Shown here: piece after piece, positions 15,461-24,400 of the stretch
Layout: each line of letters opens with the position of its first letter
Position numbering within the stretch: the stretch's first letter is position 1
Source of the DNA: Pseudomonadota bacterium
Lineage (GTDB): Bacteria > Pseudomonadota > Gammaproteobacteria > Burkholderiales > Rhodocyclaceae
Length of the DNA stretch: 42,537 nt
Assembly (NCBI GenBank): GCA_008501585.1
Contig: QQUN01000042.1
Coordinates: 1 to 42,537 of the forward strand
Reading direction: 5' to 3'
Made by a program: the position numbers and the translations under genes
The notes under the pieces: model-generated
Told to the model about the DNA's origin: nothing
Databases searched by the model: none
The model's input: only the letters and a program-made list of their open reading frames with translations

Positions 15461-17044
15461 ATGGACAGCCCCCACCTGAACCTGCTCGACGAACCCCTGA
15501 TCCGTATCCGCGACACGGAAGGCGCGCTGCAGCGACTGTCGCTCCCGGCGCTGTTCGTCCAACTCGGTCGCGACACCGTGCGCGACTACCCCGCGCTGCG
15601 CCCCCACCAGCGCCACCCGTGGCACGCCCTTCTGGTGCAACTGGCCGCGCTCGCCCTGCACGAGGCCGGCGAAACAGAACCATGGGACACCGCGGCCGAC
15701 TGGCGCGCCGCGCTGCTCGCGCTCACGCACGATCACCCCGACGGCTGCGCTTTCAGCCTACTCGCACCGCACGACCAGCCTGCGTTCCTGCAGGCACCGG
15801 TGCCTGGCGGCAAGCTCGATGGTTGGAAGCCAATCACCACGCCGGATGCGCTCGACATGCTGGTCACTTCTAAGAACCACGACCTTAAGGGCAAGCGGAT
15901 GTTGCGTGCCGAGGCAGACGACTGGCTGTTCGCACTAGCGAGCTTGCAGACACAGGAAGGTGTATTGGGCAGCGGAAAGTACGGAATCTCGCGAATGAAC
16001 AGCGGCTATGGAAACAGACCGGCAGTCGGCGTTTCGCCTCCGGGGGCCGCAGGCGCCCGCTGGCGTCGGGATCTGCGCGCCGTTCTCGATGGTCGCTCTG
16101 GGATGGCGGCCGATTTCGGACTGCGTGAGGCTGGTGGCACATCGTTGCTTTGGGTGGTCCCGTGGGACGGAACGACGAGCCTGCGGTTTGCAGAACTTGA
16201 TCCCTTCTACATCGAGATCTGCCGGCGCGTGCGGCTTGAGTCGGAAGAGGGCAACCGCGTCCGTGCCTACGACTCGACGAGCAAGGCGAAGCGCGTAAGC
16301 GTTGGAGAAGAGCAAAAAGGTAAGACTGGTGACCCTTGGGTACCCATCAACCTCGAGGAAGACAAAGCGCTAAACCTCCCAGCCGGTGGATTCGACTATA
16401 GCCTTTGCGTCGATATTCTCTGGGGTGGCAAGTTCAGACGGACCCTTTCACAAACGCTCCGCCCTGATGATCTCTCGTCCGGCAACAGTTTTCTAGCGCA
16501 AGGCCTCGTACGCGGCAATGGCAAGACAGAGGGCTACCACGAACGCCGCATTCCGCTCACGAAGAAGACGATCGGGTTTCTGAGCAGTGGACAGACTGAC
16601 CTTCCTGCGAAGATCGCGAAGGCTCGGGTGGAAGACGTGGCGACGATGCGCCGTTCGGTGCTGCGCACGGCCCTCTTTTGCCTGCTCGAAGCCGGCACTG
16701 AGAAGATCGACTTCGAGCGCCGGACCGCCAAGCAACAGATCGAACCCTTCATACAAGCCTTCGAACGCTCGGAAGACGCCCGCTTCTTCGACGATCTCAA
16801 CCGGGAAATCGAGGCCGACGATCCCGTTGCCGAACGACTTGCCTGGCAGGTCGGTCTCGCCGAGCGTGCCGAGGCCGTGCTGCGCAGCGCCTTCGCGATC
16901 GGTCCGCAATGCGGCGAGCGGCGTTACCGCGCGCGTTCGCGCGCGCTGTCCTACTTTCACGGCGCCCTGCGTGGTGACAAGCACTTCCCCACGCTCGCCC
17001 TACACCTTCGCACTCAGCCTGCGGCAGAGGAGGCCGCGTCATGA
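15461..17044 (+). CDS. casA: Cse1/Cas8e, large subunit of type I-E Cascade
   Basis: This 527-aa protein is the PAM-reading subunit of Cascade and the docking site for Cas3. Family-typical elements are the start NLLDEPLIRIRD, the segment HPWHALLVQLAALALHEAG, and the region VTSKNHDLKGKRM that includes the lysine-rich loop region found in Cse1. The helical C-terminal bundle ends with ARSRALSYFHGALRGDKHFPTLALH. Length matches E. coli CasA (502). It lies 3 bp behind cas3 and overlaps cse2 by 4 bp, so it is translationally coupled. Because this subunit sets PAM choice, it is the protein to compare with the array-derived PAM hint reported below. Confidence 0.95.
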   Translation: MDSPHLNLLDEPLIRIRDTEGALQRLSLPALFVQLGRDTVRDYPALRPHQRHPWHALLVQLAALALHEAGETEPWDTAADWRAALLALTHDHPDGCAFSLLAPHDQPAFLQAPVPGGKLDGWKPITTPDALDMLVTSKNHDLKGKRMLRAEADDWLFALASLQTQEGVLGSGKYGISRMNSGYGNRPAVGVSPPGAAGARWRRDLRAVLDGRSGMAADFGLREAGGTSLLWVVPWDGTTSLRFAELDPFYIEICRRVRLESEEGNRVRAYDSTSKAKRVSVGEEQKGKTGDPWVPINLEEDKALNLPAGGFDYSLCVDILWGGKFRRTLSQTLRPDDLSSGNSFLAQGLVRGNGKTEGYHERRIPLTKKTIGFLSSGQTDLPAKIAKARVEDVATMRRSVLRTALFCLLEAGTEKIDFERRTAKQQIEPFIQAFERSEDARFFDDLNREIEADDPVAERLAWQVGLAERAEAVLRSAFAIGPQCGERRYRARSRALSYFHGALRGDKHFPTLALHLRTQPAAEEAAS

Positions 17045-17586
17045 CCGAACAAGACCCGAAATCATCCACCTCTGCGCTCGTACGCCTGGCACAAGTTATC
17101 GCACGGGCTCAGCGCTTTCATGGCGACGCGGCGGCCCTGGACAAGGGCGAACAGGCTGCGCTGGCACGCCTCGACCCCGAGTCACCCCGCCCGCATCAGG
17201 TCGGCGCGCTAGCCCGTGCACTCGTGCTCGCCGGAATCGGCGCCGACGACTGGCAGCCCGAGACGTGGCAGCGCTGGGCGTTGATTGCACATGGCATGGC
17301 ACTTGCCGGCCACGACGGAACCACTCGCCTTGGCAAACAGCTCGCCGGTCACGGAGACCCGAAGCGTGCCGTCTCCGAGAGTCGCGTCACGCGCTTCCTC
17401 ACCGCCCATGGCGACGCATTTCGCCAACAGGTGCCACGCCTGCTGCGCCTGATGGCGAGTCGCGGCATCGCCCCGAACTGGCTCGACTTCGGGGCGCTCA
17501 TCCTCGCCACGGACCGCGACGAGGCACGTGCCGAGACGCTGCGCCTGCGCATCGCCGGCGGCTACTACGCCGCCGCCCATCGCTGA
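17041..17586 (+). CDS. casB: Cse2/Cas11, small subunit of type I-E Cascade
   Basis: This 181-aa, all-helical small subunit forms the belly dimer of Cascade and stabilises the R-loop. The sequence shows family features: ALARLDPESPRPHQVGAL, QRWALIAHGMAL, RLGKQLAGHGDPKRAVSESRVTRFLTAHGD, and a C-terminal helix with RVA-type basic residues. Length is normal (E. coli 160). It overlaps cse1 by 4 bp (ATGA) and is followed by cas7 after 38 bp. Confidence 0.94.
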   Translation: MTEQDPKSSTSALVRLAQVIARAQRFHGDAAALDKGEQAALARLDPESPRPHQVGALARALVLAGIGADDWQPETWQRWALIAHGMALAGHDGTTRLGKQLAGHGDPKRAVSESRVTRFLTAHGDAFRQQVPRLLRLMASRGIAPNWLDFGALILATDRDEARAETLRLRIAGGYYAAAHR

Positions 17587-17624
17587 ACCGAATCCACCCG
17601 ATCGACTTCGCCAAGGACAACACC

Positions 17625-18815
17625 ATGAGTCTCCCGCGCTTCATCCAGATCCACACCCTGCACACCTACCCGGCCGCCCTGATCAACCGCGACGACGCCG
17701 GTCTCGCCAAGCGCCTGCCTTACGGCGGTGCGGTGCGCACACGCATCTCCTCGCAATGCCTCAAGCGCCACTGGCGCGTGGCCGAGGACGCCTTTTCGCT
17801 GGAACGGCTGGGCGCACCGATGGCGACACGCACGCGGTACGTGGCAGAGCTGATTCGCCAGCGCCTCGTCGCGCAACAGATCGACGAAACGCGGGCCTTC
17901 GCAACCGCCGAAGCACTACTCGAAGCCCTGTTCGGCGACAAGGCCGACAAGAAAAAAGAAGGGGCGAAGGCACTTCAGACTGGCCAGGCGGTGCTCTTCG
18001 GCAACGAAGAAATCGCCTACCTGACCCGCCGCTGCCGCGAGATCGCCAGCGATATCGCCGAACCGGGCGAACTGAAGGCCGCCGTCGCAAAGTTCCTCAA
18101 GGACGAGAAGAAGAACATTGAGACAATGAAGCTCGGCAGCGGCCTGGAATCGGCGCTGTTCGGGCGCATGGTCACCTCCGACGCGCTCGCCAACCGGGAT
18201 GCGTCGATTTCGGTCGCCCACGCCTTCACGGTGCACGAAGCGCAAGTGGAGAACGACTACTTCACCGTGGTCGACGACTTCGCTCAGGAGGAAGACGGAG
18301 CAGGTTCGGCCGGCATCTTCGACACCGAGCTGGCCTCGGGCCTCTATTACGGTTACGTTGTCGTCGACGTGCCGCAGCTTGTTGCCAACCTTGAGGGTAT
18401 CAATCCGAAAGACGTCTTTGCCAGCGATACGGAAACCAGCAGGCGCGAACTGGCCGGCAAGGTCACACAACACCTGCTGCACCTGATCGCCACCGTGAGC
18501 CCCGGCGCCAAACGAGGCTCCACCGCTCCGTACGACTGGGCCAAGTTCGTTCTGGTCGAGGCCGGCGACTGGCAGCCGCGCAGCCTCGCCGCGGCCTTCC
18601 ACGACCCGCTGCCGCTCAAAGGCGACGCGCCGATTCGCGCCCGCGCCGCCGGCAAGCTGGCGAGTGAGATCGGCGCATTCGACGCAGCCTACGGCATGCC
18701 CACCACGCGCCGCTTCCTGTCGCTGGACGATATCGCGGTACCGACGGCGGAACGCACGACGCTCACGCAACTGGGCGAGTGGGTCGCGCAAATCGTCCGC
18801 GCCGGCGAGTGCTGA
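17625..18815 (+). CDS. casC: Cas7e (Cse4), Cascade backbone subunit
   Basis: This 396-aa RAMP-fold protein forms the six-copy backbone along the crRNA. Family marks are the N-terminal FIQIHTLHTYPAALINRDD and KRLPYGGAVRTRISSQCLKRHWR, and later LASGLYYGYVVVDVPQLVANL. The ATG at 17625 gives the canonical start; the frame is open far upstream (to 16587) but that part overlaps cse1 and cse2 and is a shadow. The region around residues 105-125 is Lys-rich (DKADKKKEGAK), probably a surface loop. It is one base from cas5e downstream, hence coupled. Confidence 0.95.
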   Translation: MSLPRFIQIHTLHTYPAALINRDDAGLAKRLPYGGAVRTRISSQCLKRHWRVAEDAFSLERLGAPMATRTRYVAELIRQRLVAQQIDETRAFATAEALLEALFGDKADKKKEGAKALQTGQAVLFGNEEIAYLTRRCREIASDIAEPGELKAAVAKFLKDEKKNIETMKLGSGLESALFGRMVTSDALANRDASISVAHAFTVHEAQVENDYFTVVDDFAQEEDGAGSAGIFDTELASGLYYGYVVVDVPQLVANLEGINPKDVFASDTETSRRELAGKVTQHLLHLIATVSPGAKRGSTAPYDWAKFVLVEAGDWQPRSLAAAFHDPLPLKGDAPIRARAAGKLASEIGAFDAAYGMPTTRRFLSLDDIAVPTAERTTLTQLGEWVAQIVRAGEC

Positions 18816-18816
18816 G

Positions 18817-19548
18817 ATGGCAAAGCATCTGTTACTCCGCCTGGAGGGCCCACTGATGGCCTTCGGCGGCGAGACCATCGACAACCTCGGCGTAATCCGC
18901 GACTTTCCCGCGCAGTCGATGCTGACCGGGCTGATCGCCAACGCGCTCGGCTGGCGGCGCGAGGATGCCGGCGAGCACGACCGGCTGCAGGCTCGACTGG
19001 TGTTCGGTGCGAGGCTGGATCGACCCGGTACACGTATTGCCGAGTATCAGACGGCACGGCTTCTGCAGAACGATAGCGGTTGGACGACTCACGGTGTTCC
19101 AGAGGGTCGCGAACCGAGCCCCTCATACAAGATTGATCGACTGGGGAATAAGTCCCTCACGCTGCAGCGCTATCGTGACCACCACGCCGACGCAGCCGTA
19201 CTTGTCGCGTTGCGCCTCGACCCGGCCGATGAATTCCCGGCTCTCAACGACGTCGCCGACGCCCTGCAACGCCCGGCGCGTCCGCTGTTCCTCGGCCGCA
19301 AGCCCTGCCTGCCCACCGCACCGCTGATCGCAGGGTGGTGCGACGCGCCGAATATCCTCACCGCTTTGCAGGAGGTCGCCCCGCTGGTCACCAGTACACG
19401 CCAGCGCGTGCTGTGGCCAGCCGGTGAGGGCGAGCTGCGCGGCAGCCGGCAGTTGGATGTGTGCGACGAACGCAACTGGACCAGCGGCGTGCACGGTGGC
19501 TGGCGCCCGGTATGCGAAGGCGTCTTGTCGCAGGAGGCCGGCACATGA
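18817..19548 (+). CDS. casD: Cas5e, Cascade subunit binding the crRNA 5' handle
   Basis: This 243-aa RAMP protein caps the 5' end of the crRNA. It begins with the family-typical KHLLLRLEGPLMAFGGETIDN and then RDFPAQSMLTGLIANALGW; the thumb region is followed by LGRKPCLPTAPL near residue 160 and a C-terminal WRPVCEGVL. The ATG at 18817 follows the cas7 stop by one base. Its stop overlaps the cas6e start by 4 bp. Length is normal for the family (E. coli 224). Confidence 0.94.
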   Translation: MAKHLLLRLEGPLMAFGGETIDNLGVIRDFPAQSMLTGLIANALGWRREDAGEHDRLQARLVFGARLDRPGTRIAEYQTARLLQNDSGWTTHGVPEGREPSPSYKIDRLGNKSLTLQRYRDHHADAAVLVALRLDPADEFPALNDVADALQRPARPLFLGRKPCLPTAPLIAGWCDAPNILTALQEVAPLVTSTRQRVLWPAGEGELRGSRQLDVCDERNWTSGVHGGWRPVCEGVLSQEAGT

Positions 19549-20261
19549 AGCTGACCCTGCTGCAATGCCACCCGGATCCGCGCCGGCTGGCCACCTGGGC
19601 CACGCGCTTCGGCCTGACCGCAGGCGGCGACGACCTCGGCTACGCGCTGCACACCCTGCTCGCGGCCGCCTTTGGCGAGGCCGCACCCAAGCCCTTCCGC
19701 CACTTCGGTGACGTACGCGGACTGCTGGCGTATAGCGAACACGACCCCGAAACACTGCAACTGGCCGCCCAGACGGCCGCGCCCGACGTACACGCTACGT
19801 TGGGACTGGAGCGCTTCGCGACGCGCAGCTTCCCGACCGAATGGGCTTCCGGTCGACGCGCCGGCTTCGAAGTGCGCGTGCGCCCGGTGCTGCGCACCCG
19901 CGAGGGCCGCGAGCGCGACGTCTTCCAGATCGCGGCCGAGAGGTCGACCGCCGGCGAGTTCGAGCAAACGCGCGAAGCGGTCTACGCCGAATGGCTGACG
20001 CAAGAACTGGCGCGCGGTAATGCCGCTCAGCTCGAGCGCGTGCAACTCGACGGATTCCACCTGACGGCAAGCCTGCGCAAGGGCAACGCCGCGGGCGGCA
20101 AGCGCCCTGCGCAGCGCGTGGCCGGCCCCGACGCAGTCTTTTCCGGCGAACTCACCGTGCGCGATCCGGCCGGCTTCGCAGCCTTGCTCGCGCGCGGCCT
20201 CGGTCGCCATCGCGCCTTCGGCTTCGGCATGCTGCTGCTGCGCCCGCCCGCACCATGCTGA
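19545..20261 (+). CDS. casE: Cas6e, crRNA-processing endoribonuclease
   Basis: This 238-aa double-ferredoxin RNase cuts the repeat hairpin and stays bound to the crRNA 3' end. The catalytic His is probably His36 in GYALHTLL, the position used by Cas6e. The glycine-rich loop GLGRHRAFGFGMLLL near the C-terminus is the RAMP signature. Its substrate, the array repeat, has a strong GC hairpin (CCCGC / GCGGG), which fits a Cas6e recogniser. The start overlaps the cas5e stop (ATGA) and the end overlaps cas1 by 7 bp. Confidence 0.94.
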   Translation: MKLTLLQCHPDPRRLATWATRFGLTAGGDDLGYALHTLLAAAFGEAAPKPFRHFGDVRGLLAYSEHDPETLQLAAQTAAPDVHATLGLERFATRSFPTEWASGRRAGFEVRVRPVLRTREGRERDVFQIAAERSTAGEFEQTREAVYAEWLTQELARGNAAQLERVQLDGFHLTASLRKGNAAGGKRPAQRVAGPDAVFSGELTVRDPAGFAALLARGLGRHRAFGFGMLLLRPPAPC

Positions 20262-21148
20262 AGGGCCGCCTGGGCCTGGAGACGGCCCGCATCCCCCACG
20301 CGGACCGCCACGGTCTGCTGTGGCTGGAACGCGGCGAGCTGTGCGTGATCGACGGCTGCCTGCACTTCATGGCCGGCAAGGAAAGCCTCACGCCCTACGT
20401 CGACCAGATCCCGCACCAGGCCGTATCGATGATCCTGCTCGGCCCCGGCAGCAGCGTCACCCACGACGCGTTGCGCCTGCTCGCGCGCCACGGCACGCTG
20501 ATGGCGGCGGTCGGCATGGACGGCGTGCGCAGCTACACTGCGCCACCGCTGCTACCCGACCGGTCGGACATTGCGCGCCGACAAGCGGAATTGTGGGGCA
20601 GTCCGCGCCGGCGCATCGCGGTGGCTCGCCGAATGTACGCCCTGCGCTTGGGGGAGATCCTGCCGCACCGCGATCTGGACACGCTGCGCGGCATCGAAGG
20701 CTCGCGCGTGAAAACACTTTACCGGCTCACCGCCGAGCGCTACGGCATTCCCTGGAATGGTCGCCGTTACGATCGGGCCGATCCCGAAGCGTCCGACACT
20801 CCCAACCAGGCCATCAATCACGCGGCGACCGCAGTGCAGGCAGCAGCAGCCATCGCCGTGCAATCACTCGCGGCGATTCCGCAACTCGGCTTCATCCACG
20901 AAGACTCGGGCCAGTCCTTCGTCCTCGACATTGCCGACCTGTTCCGCGATTCGATTACGCTGCCCATCGCGTTCGCGGCGGCACGCAAGGCACTCGACGG
21001 CGCGCCGGACTCCATCGACCGCCTGGTGAGGCGTGAAGCGGCGACCGTATTTCGCAAACAGTCGGTGATTCCGTCGATGATCGACAGTATTAAGACTGTC
21101 TTGCGTATGGAGGAAGCGAATGCCGCTGGCAGTGATAGTGACGCGTGA
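20255..21148 (+). CDS. cas1: Cas1, type I-E spacer integrase
   Basis: This 297-aa integrase subunit of the adaptation complex inserts new spacers. Metal-binding residues are in place: Glu148 (EGSRVKTLY), His215 (HEDSG) and Asp228 (DIADLFR), each displaced by 7 from the E. coli numbering. The N-terminus GRLGLETARIPHADRHGLLWLERG is of the I-E type. The start overlaps cas6e by 7 bp and the end overlaps cas2 by 29 bp. With a complete active site and a long, well-preserved array next door, adaptation looks functional. Confidence 0.96.
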   Translation: MLKGRLGLETARIPHADRHGLLWLERGELCVIDGCLHFMAGKESLTPYVDQIPHQAVSMILLGPGSSVTHDALRLLARHGTLMAAVGMDGVRSYTAPPLLPDRSDIARRQAELWGSPRRRIAVARRMYALRLGEILPHRDLDTLRGIEGSRVKTLYRLTAERYGIPWNGRRYDRADPEASDTPNQAINHAATAVQAAAAIAVQSLAAIPQLGFIHEDSGQSFVLDIADLFRDSITLPIAFAAARKALDGAPDSIDRLVRREAATVFRKQSVIPSMIDSIKTVLRMEEANAAGSDSDA

Positions 21149-21431
21149 CGTCGCCGACCGCTTCCGCGGTTTTCTCGCCTCCGTCATGCTGGAGGTCGCG
21201 CCAACGGTTTATGTCTCGCCGCGCATGAGCAAGGGCGTGCGGGAGCGGACCTGGAAGGTTCTCCGCGACTGGCACGGCGCCGAGCCGCGCGGCAGCGTCG
21301 TGCTGATCTGGCGCGACAACAACGAAACGGGCGGCGTCGGGCTCGCCCACCTCGGCGACCCGCCAAAAGAGTTGGTCGAGATGGACGGCATGTGGGTGGC
21401 ACGAGGTAGACGGCAAGCCCGTATTCTTTAA
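21120..21431 (+). CDS. cas2: Cas2, type I-E adaptation subunit
   Basis: This 103-aa protein forms the central dimer of the Cas1-Cas2 integration complex. The I-E-type sequence is plain: VTRDVADRFRGFLASVMLEVAPTVYVSPRMSKGVRERTW, then GSVVLIWRDNNETGG near the C-terminal third. Length fits E. coli ygbF (94). It starts inside the end of cas1 (29-bp overlap), so the two are translationally coupled. The CRISPR leader begins directly after its stop. Confidence 0.95.
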   Translation: MPLAVIVTRDVADRFRGFLASVMLEVAPTVYVSPRMSKGVRERTWKVLRDWHGAEPRGSVVLIWRDNNETGGVGLAHLGDPPKELVEMDGMWVARGRRQARIL

Positions 21432-21489
21432 CAATTCGAATGATGGGTTTTCGAGTTTCCCTTTTGGAGTCATGAGCTTGACTCGAAGA
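21432..21489 (+). promoter_or_regulatory. CRISPR leader (short)
   Basis: This AT-richer 58-bp stretch lies between the cas2 stop and the first repeat; it would drive array transcription rightwards and position new spacers. It holds an exact 7-bp inverted pair, TTCGAGT (21450-21456) and ACTCGAA (21481-21487), the second arm nearly touching the first repeat. I see no good match to an IHF site. Part of the leader function may extend into the cas2 end. Confidence 0.6.
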
Positions 21490-24400
21490 GGTTCCCCCGC
21501 ACCCGCGGGGATAGGCCCGTGATCGCCAGGCCGATGCGCGACGTCATGGCGGTTCCCCCGCACCCGCGGGGATAGGCCCGTGCTGGCACTGCCTCTACTC
21601 CAAAGTCGACGGGTTCCCCCGCACCCGCGGGGATAGGCCCGTCACCCGCATCGACACGGCCGTCCAGTTCGGGGTTCCCCCGCACCCGCGGGGATAGGCC
21701 CCAGTCGGCATCACGGTCGGCGTTCTCGGTGTCGGTTCCCCCGCACCCGCGGGGATAGGCCCTGGAGTTATAGCGCTTGTTCCATGTTGCAGCCGGTTCC
21801 CCCGCACCCGCGGGGATAGGCCCCAGCCGCGCGGCGTGCTGCAGACCTCGGGCATGGTTCCCCCGCACCCGCGGGGATAGGCCCGCGACTTTTGCGGGCG
21901 TGTCATATGACCTGCTGGTTCCCCCGCACCCGCGGGGATAGGCCCCCATATCGGCTGCCAGCAGCCCCAGCGTCCCGGGTTCCCCCGCACCCGCGGGGAT
22001 AGGCCCCATCGGCCTGCCACGCCACAATCGTTTTCGGCGGTTCCCCCGCACCCGCGGGGATAGGCCGCAACAGCCGGACGATGAGGCGCATGTGGCGGCG
22101 GTTCCCCCGCACCCGCGGGGATAGGCCCGCAATGCGCGCCATCGGTACGGAGGTAGTGGGGGTTCCCCCGCACCCGCGGGGATAGGCCCTTCATCACCGG
22201 CGAGTGGGTGCGCGTCAACCCGGTTCCCCCGCACCCGCGGGGATAGGCCCATGGAAGACCCGGCCAACCCGGCCAGCGACGAGGTTCCCCCGCACCCGCG
22301 GGGATAGGCCCAACGCCACGGTCGTAGCTGGCACTCCGGCGTTGGTTCCCCCGCACCCGCGGGGATAGGCCCACTTGACGGTGCCGGGGCGGCGGTCTTC
22401 GGGGGGTTCCCCCGCACCCGCGGGGATAGGCCCGGGATGTGCTGACGCGCGACGCCGGTGAGATGGGTTCCCCCGCACCCGCGGGGATAGGCCCCTCATG
22501 TACAGGCGCCCCCGGCCGGGCTTGCCGGTTCCCCCGCACCCGCGGGGATAGGCCCTGGCGCAGGGGCAGAACGGCAGGCCGTCGATGGGTTCCCCCGCAC
22601 CCGCGGGGATAGGCCCTGCGCGACCATCTCGCCGCCCGCCGCGTGATGGGTTCCCCCGCACCCGCGGGGATAGGCCCCGGGTGATGCTGTGGGTTGGCAA
22701 GTCAAGCACGGTTCCCCCGCACCCGCGGGGATAGGCCCCCGTCCACGGCCTTGCCAAGCCGGGTCATGTTGGTTCCCCCGCACCCGCGGGGATAGGCCCC
22801 GGTGCTGCGGTCGGTGCGGGGGTCTTCTCGAGGTTCCCCCGCACCCGCGGGGATAGGCCAGTTGACACCCCAACCCATGAGCGCTGGGAGTGGTTCCCCC
22901 GCACCCGCGGGGATAGGCCCCAGCGGCGCTCAAGTTCAATGCCGATAAAGCGGGTTCCCCCGCACCCGCGGGGATAGACCCGCAGTTTCGGCGACGATTG
23001 ACGGGCTGCCTGAGGTTCCCCCGCACCCGCGGGGATAGGCCCGGCGTCGAGAGCGCGCGCAGGTCTCGCGCCGCGGTTCCCCCGCACCCGCGGGGATAGG
23101 CCCGCGGCGTCAGTGGCCCGGCGCATCCGCCCGGGGGTTCCCCCGCACCCGCGGGGATAGGCCCTGCCTGCTCGTTGCCATGGCGCTTTGGCTGCAGGTT
23201 CCCCCGCACCCGCGGGGATAGGCCCTGGCTTTGCACCGGCACGCGCTCGCCCGGCTCGGTTCCCCCGCACCCGCGGGGATAGGCCCTCAATACCTTCCAT
23301 GCCTTCGCATGTTCCGCCGGTTCCCCCGCACCCGCGGGGATAGGCCCCCGGTCTCGGCCGATGCTGACCTCTCAGGCTGGGTTCCCCCGCACCCGCGGGG
23401 ATAGGCCCATGGTGCTCAAGCCCGGTTGCCTTGCGCACGTGGTTCCCCCGCACCCGCGGGGATAGGCCCTACGCTCATGCCAGCACCTCATCGACGCGTT
23501 CGGTTCCCCCGCACCCGCGGGGATAGGCCCAGACACGACGCTGCCAGCTCGTGGGCCACGGTGGTTCCCCCGCACCCGCGGGGATAGGCCCGAGGCGCTG
23601 GTCGGGTTCCGGGACTGGGTGATGGTTCCCCCGCACCCGCGGGGATAGGCCCCCATGGACAGCGCGTTGCTGACCACCGCGCCTGGTTCCCCCGCACCCG
23701 CGGGGATAGGCCATCAGTGCGGCGCGGGCGATGTCTCGCGCGCCGGGTTCCCCCGCACCCGCGGGGATAGGCCCCTGTCACCCGCGCCGTTCCAAGGTCA
23801 AGGCGCGGTTCCCCCGCACCCGCGGGGATAGGCCCGCACCGCGCGCCTGGGTGGATGCCGAGGTGGGGGTTCCCCCGCACCCGCGGGGATAGGCCCGGGC
23901 AGCAGCACGGCGGCGGTGATGGCGGTGAGGTTCCCCCGCACCCGCGGGGATAGGCCCGGCGCCGAGGTGTATGAGTGGGTGCTGCGCTGGGTTCCCCCGC
24001 ACCCGCGGGGATAGGCCCGTATCGACCGCTACCTGAATGCGCGTTGCGTTGGTTCCCCCGCACCCGCGGGGATAGGCCCTGTGATTTTCATCTTTGCTCC
24101 TGGGTGGTTGTGGTTCCCCCGCACCCGCGGGGATAGGCCCATGCTGCCCGCCCGCGTGCGCTGGGATGACGTGGTTCCCCCGCACCCGCGGGGATAGGCC
24201 CTCGCGGGCGATCTTGTCGCCGTCGTAGTAGCTGGTTCCCCCGCACCCGCGGGGATAGGCCCCGGTATTGCGCTTCGGTCTCGACCACGTTGCGGGTTCC
24301 CCCGCACCCGCGGGGATAGGCCCCCACGTCACGAAATCGTTCGACGCCACGACGCGGTTCCCCCGCACCCGCGGGGATAGGCCCGTATCTGCCACCCCGT

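Noticed and set aside
16587-17624. Upstream extension of cas7e to 742 aa
   Set aside because: It overlaps cse1 and cse2 in another frame and has arginine-rich shadow composition; the Cas7e start is at 17625.
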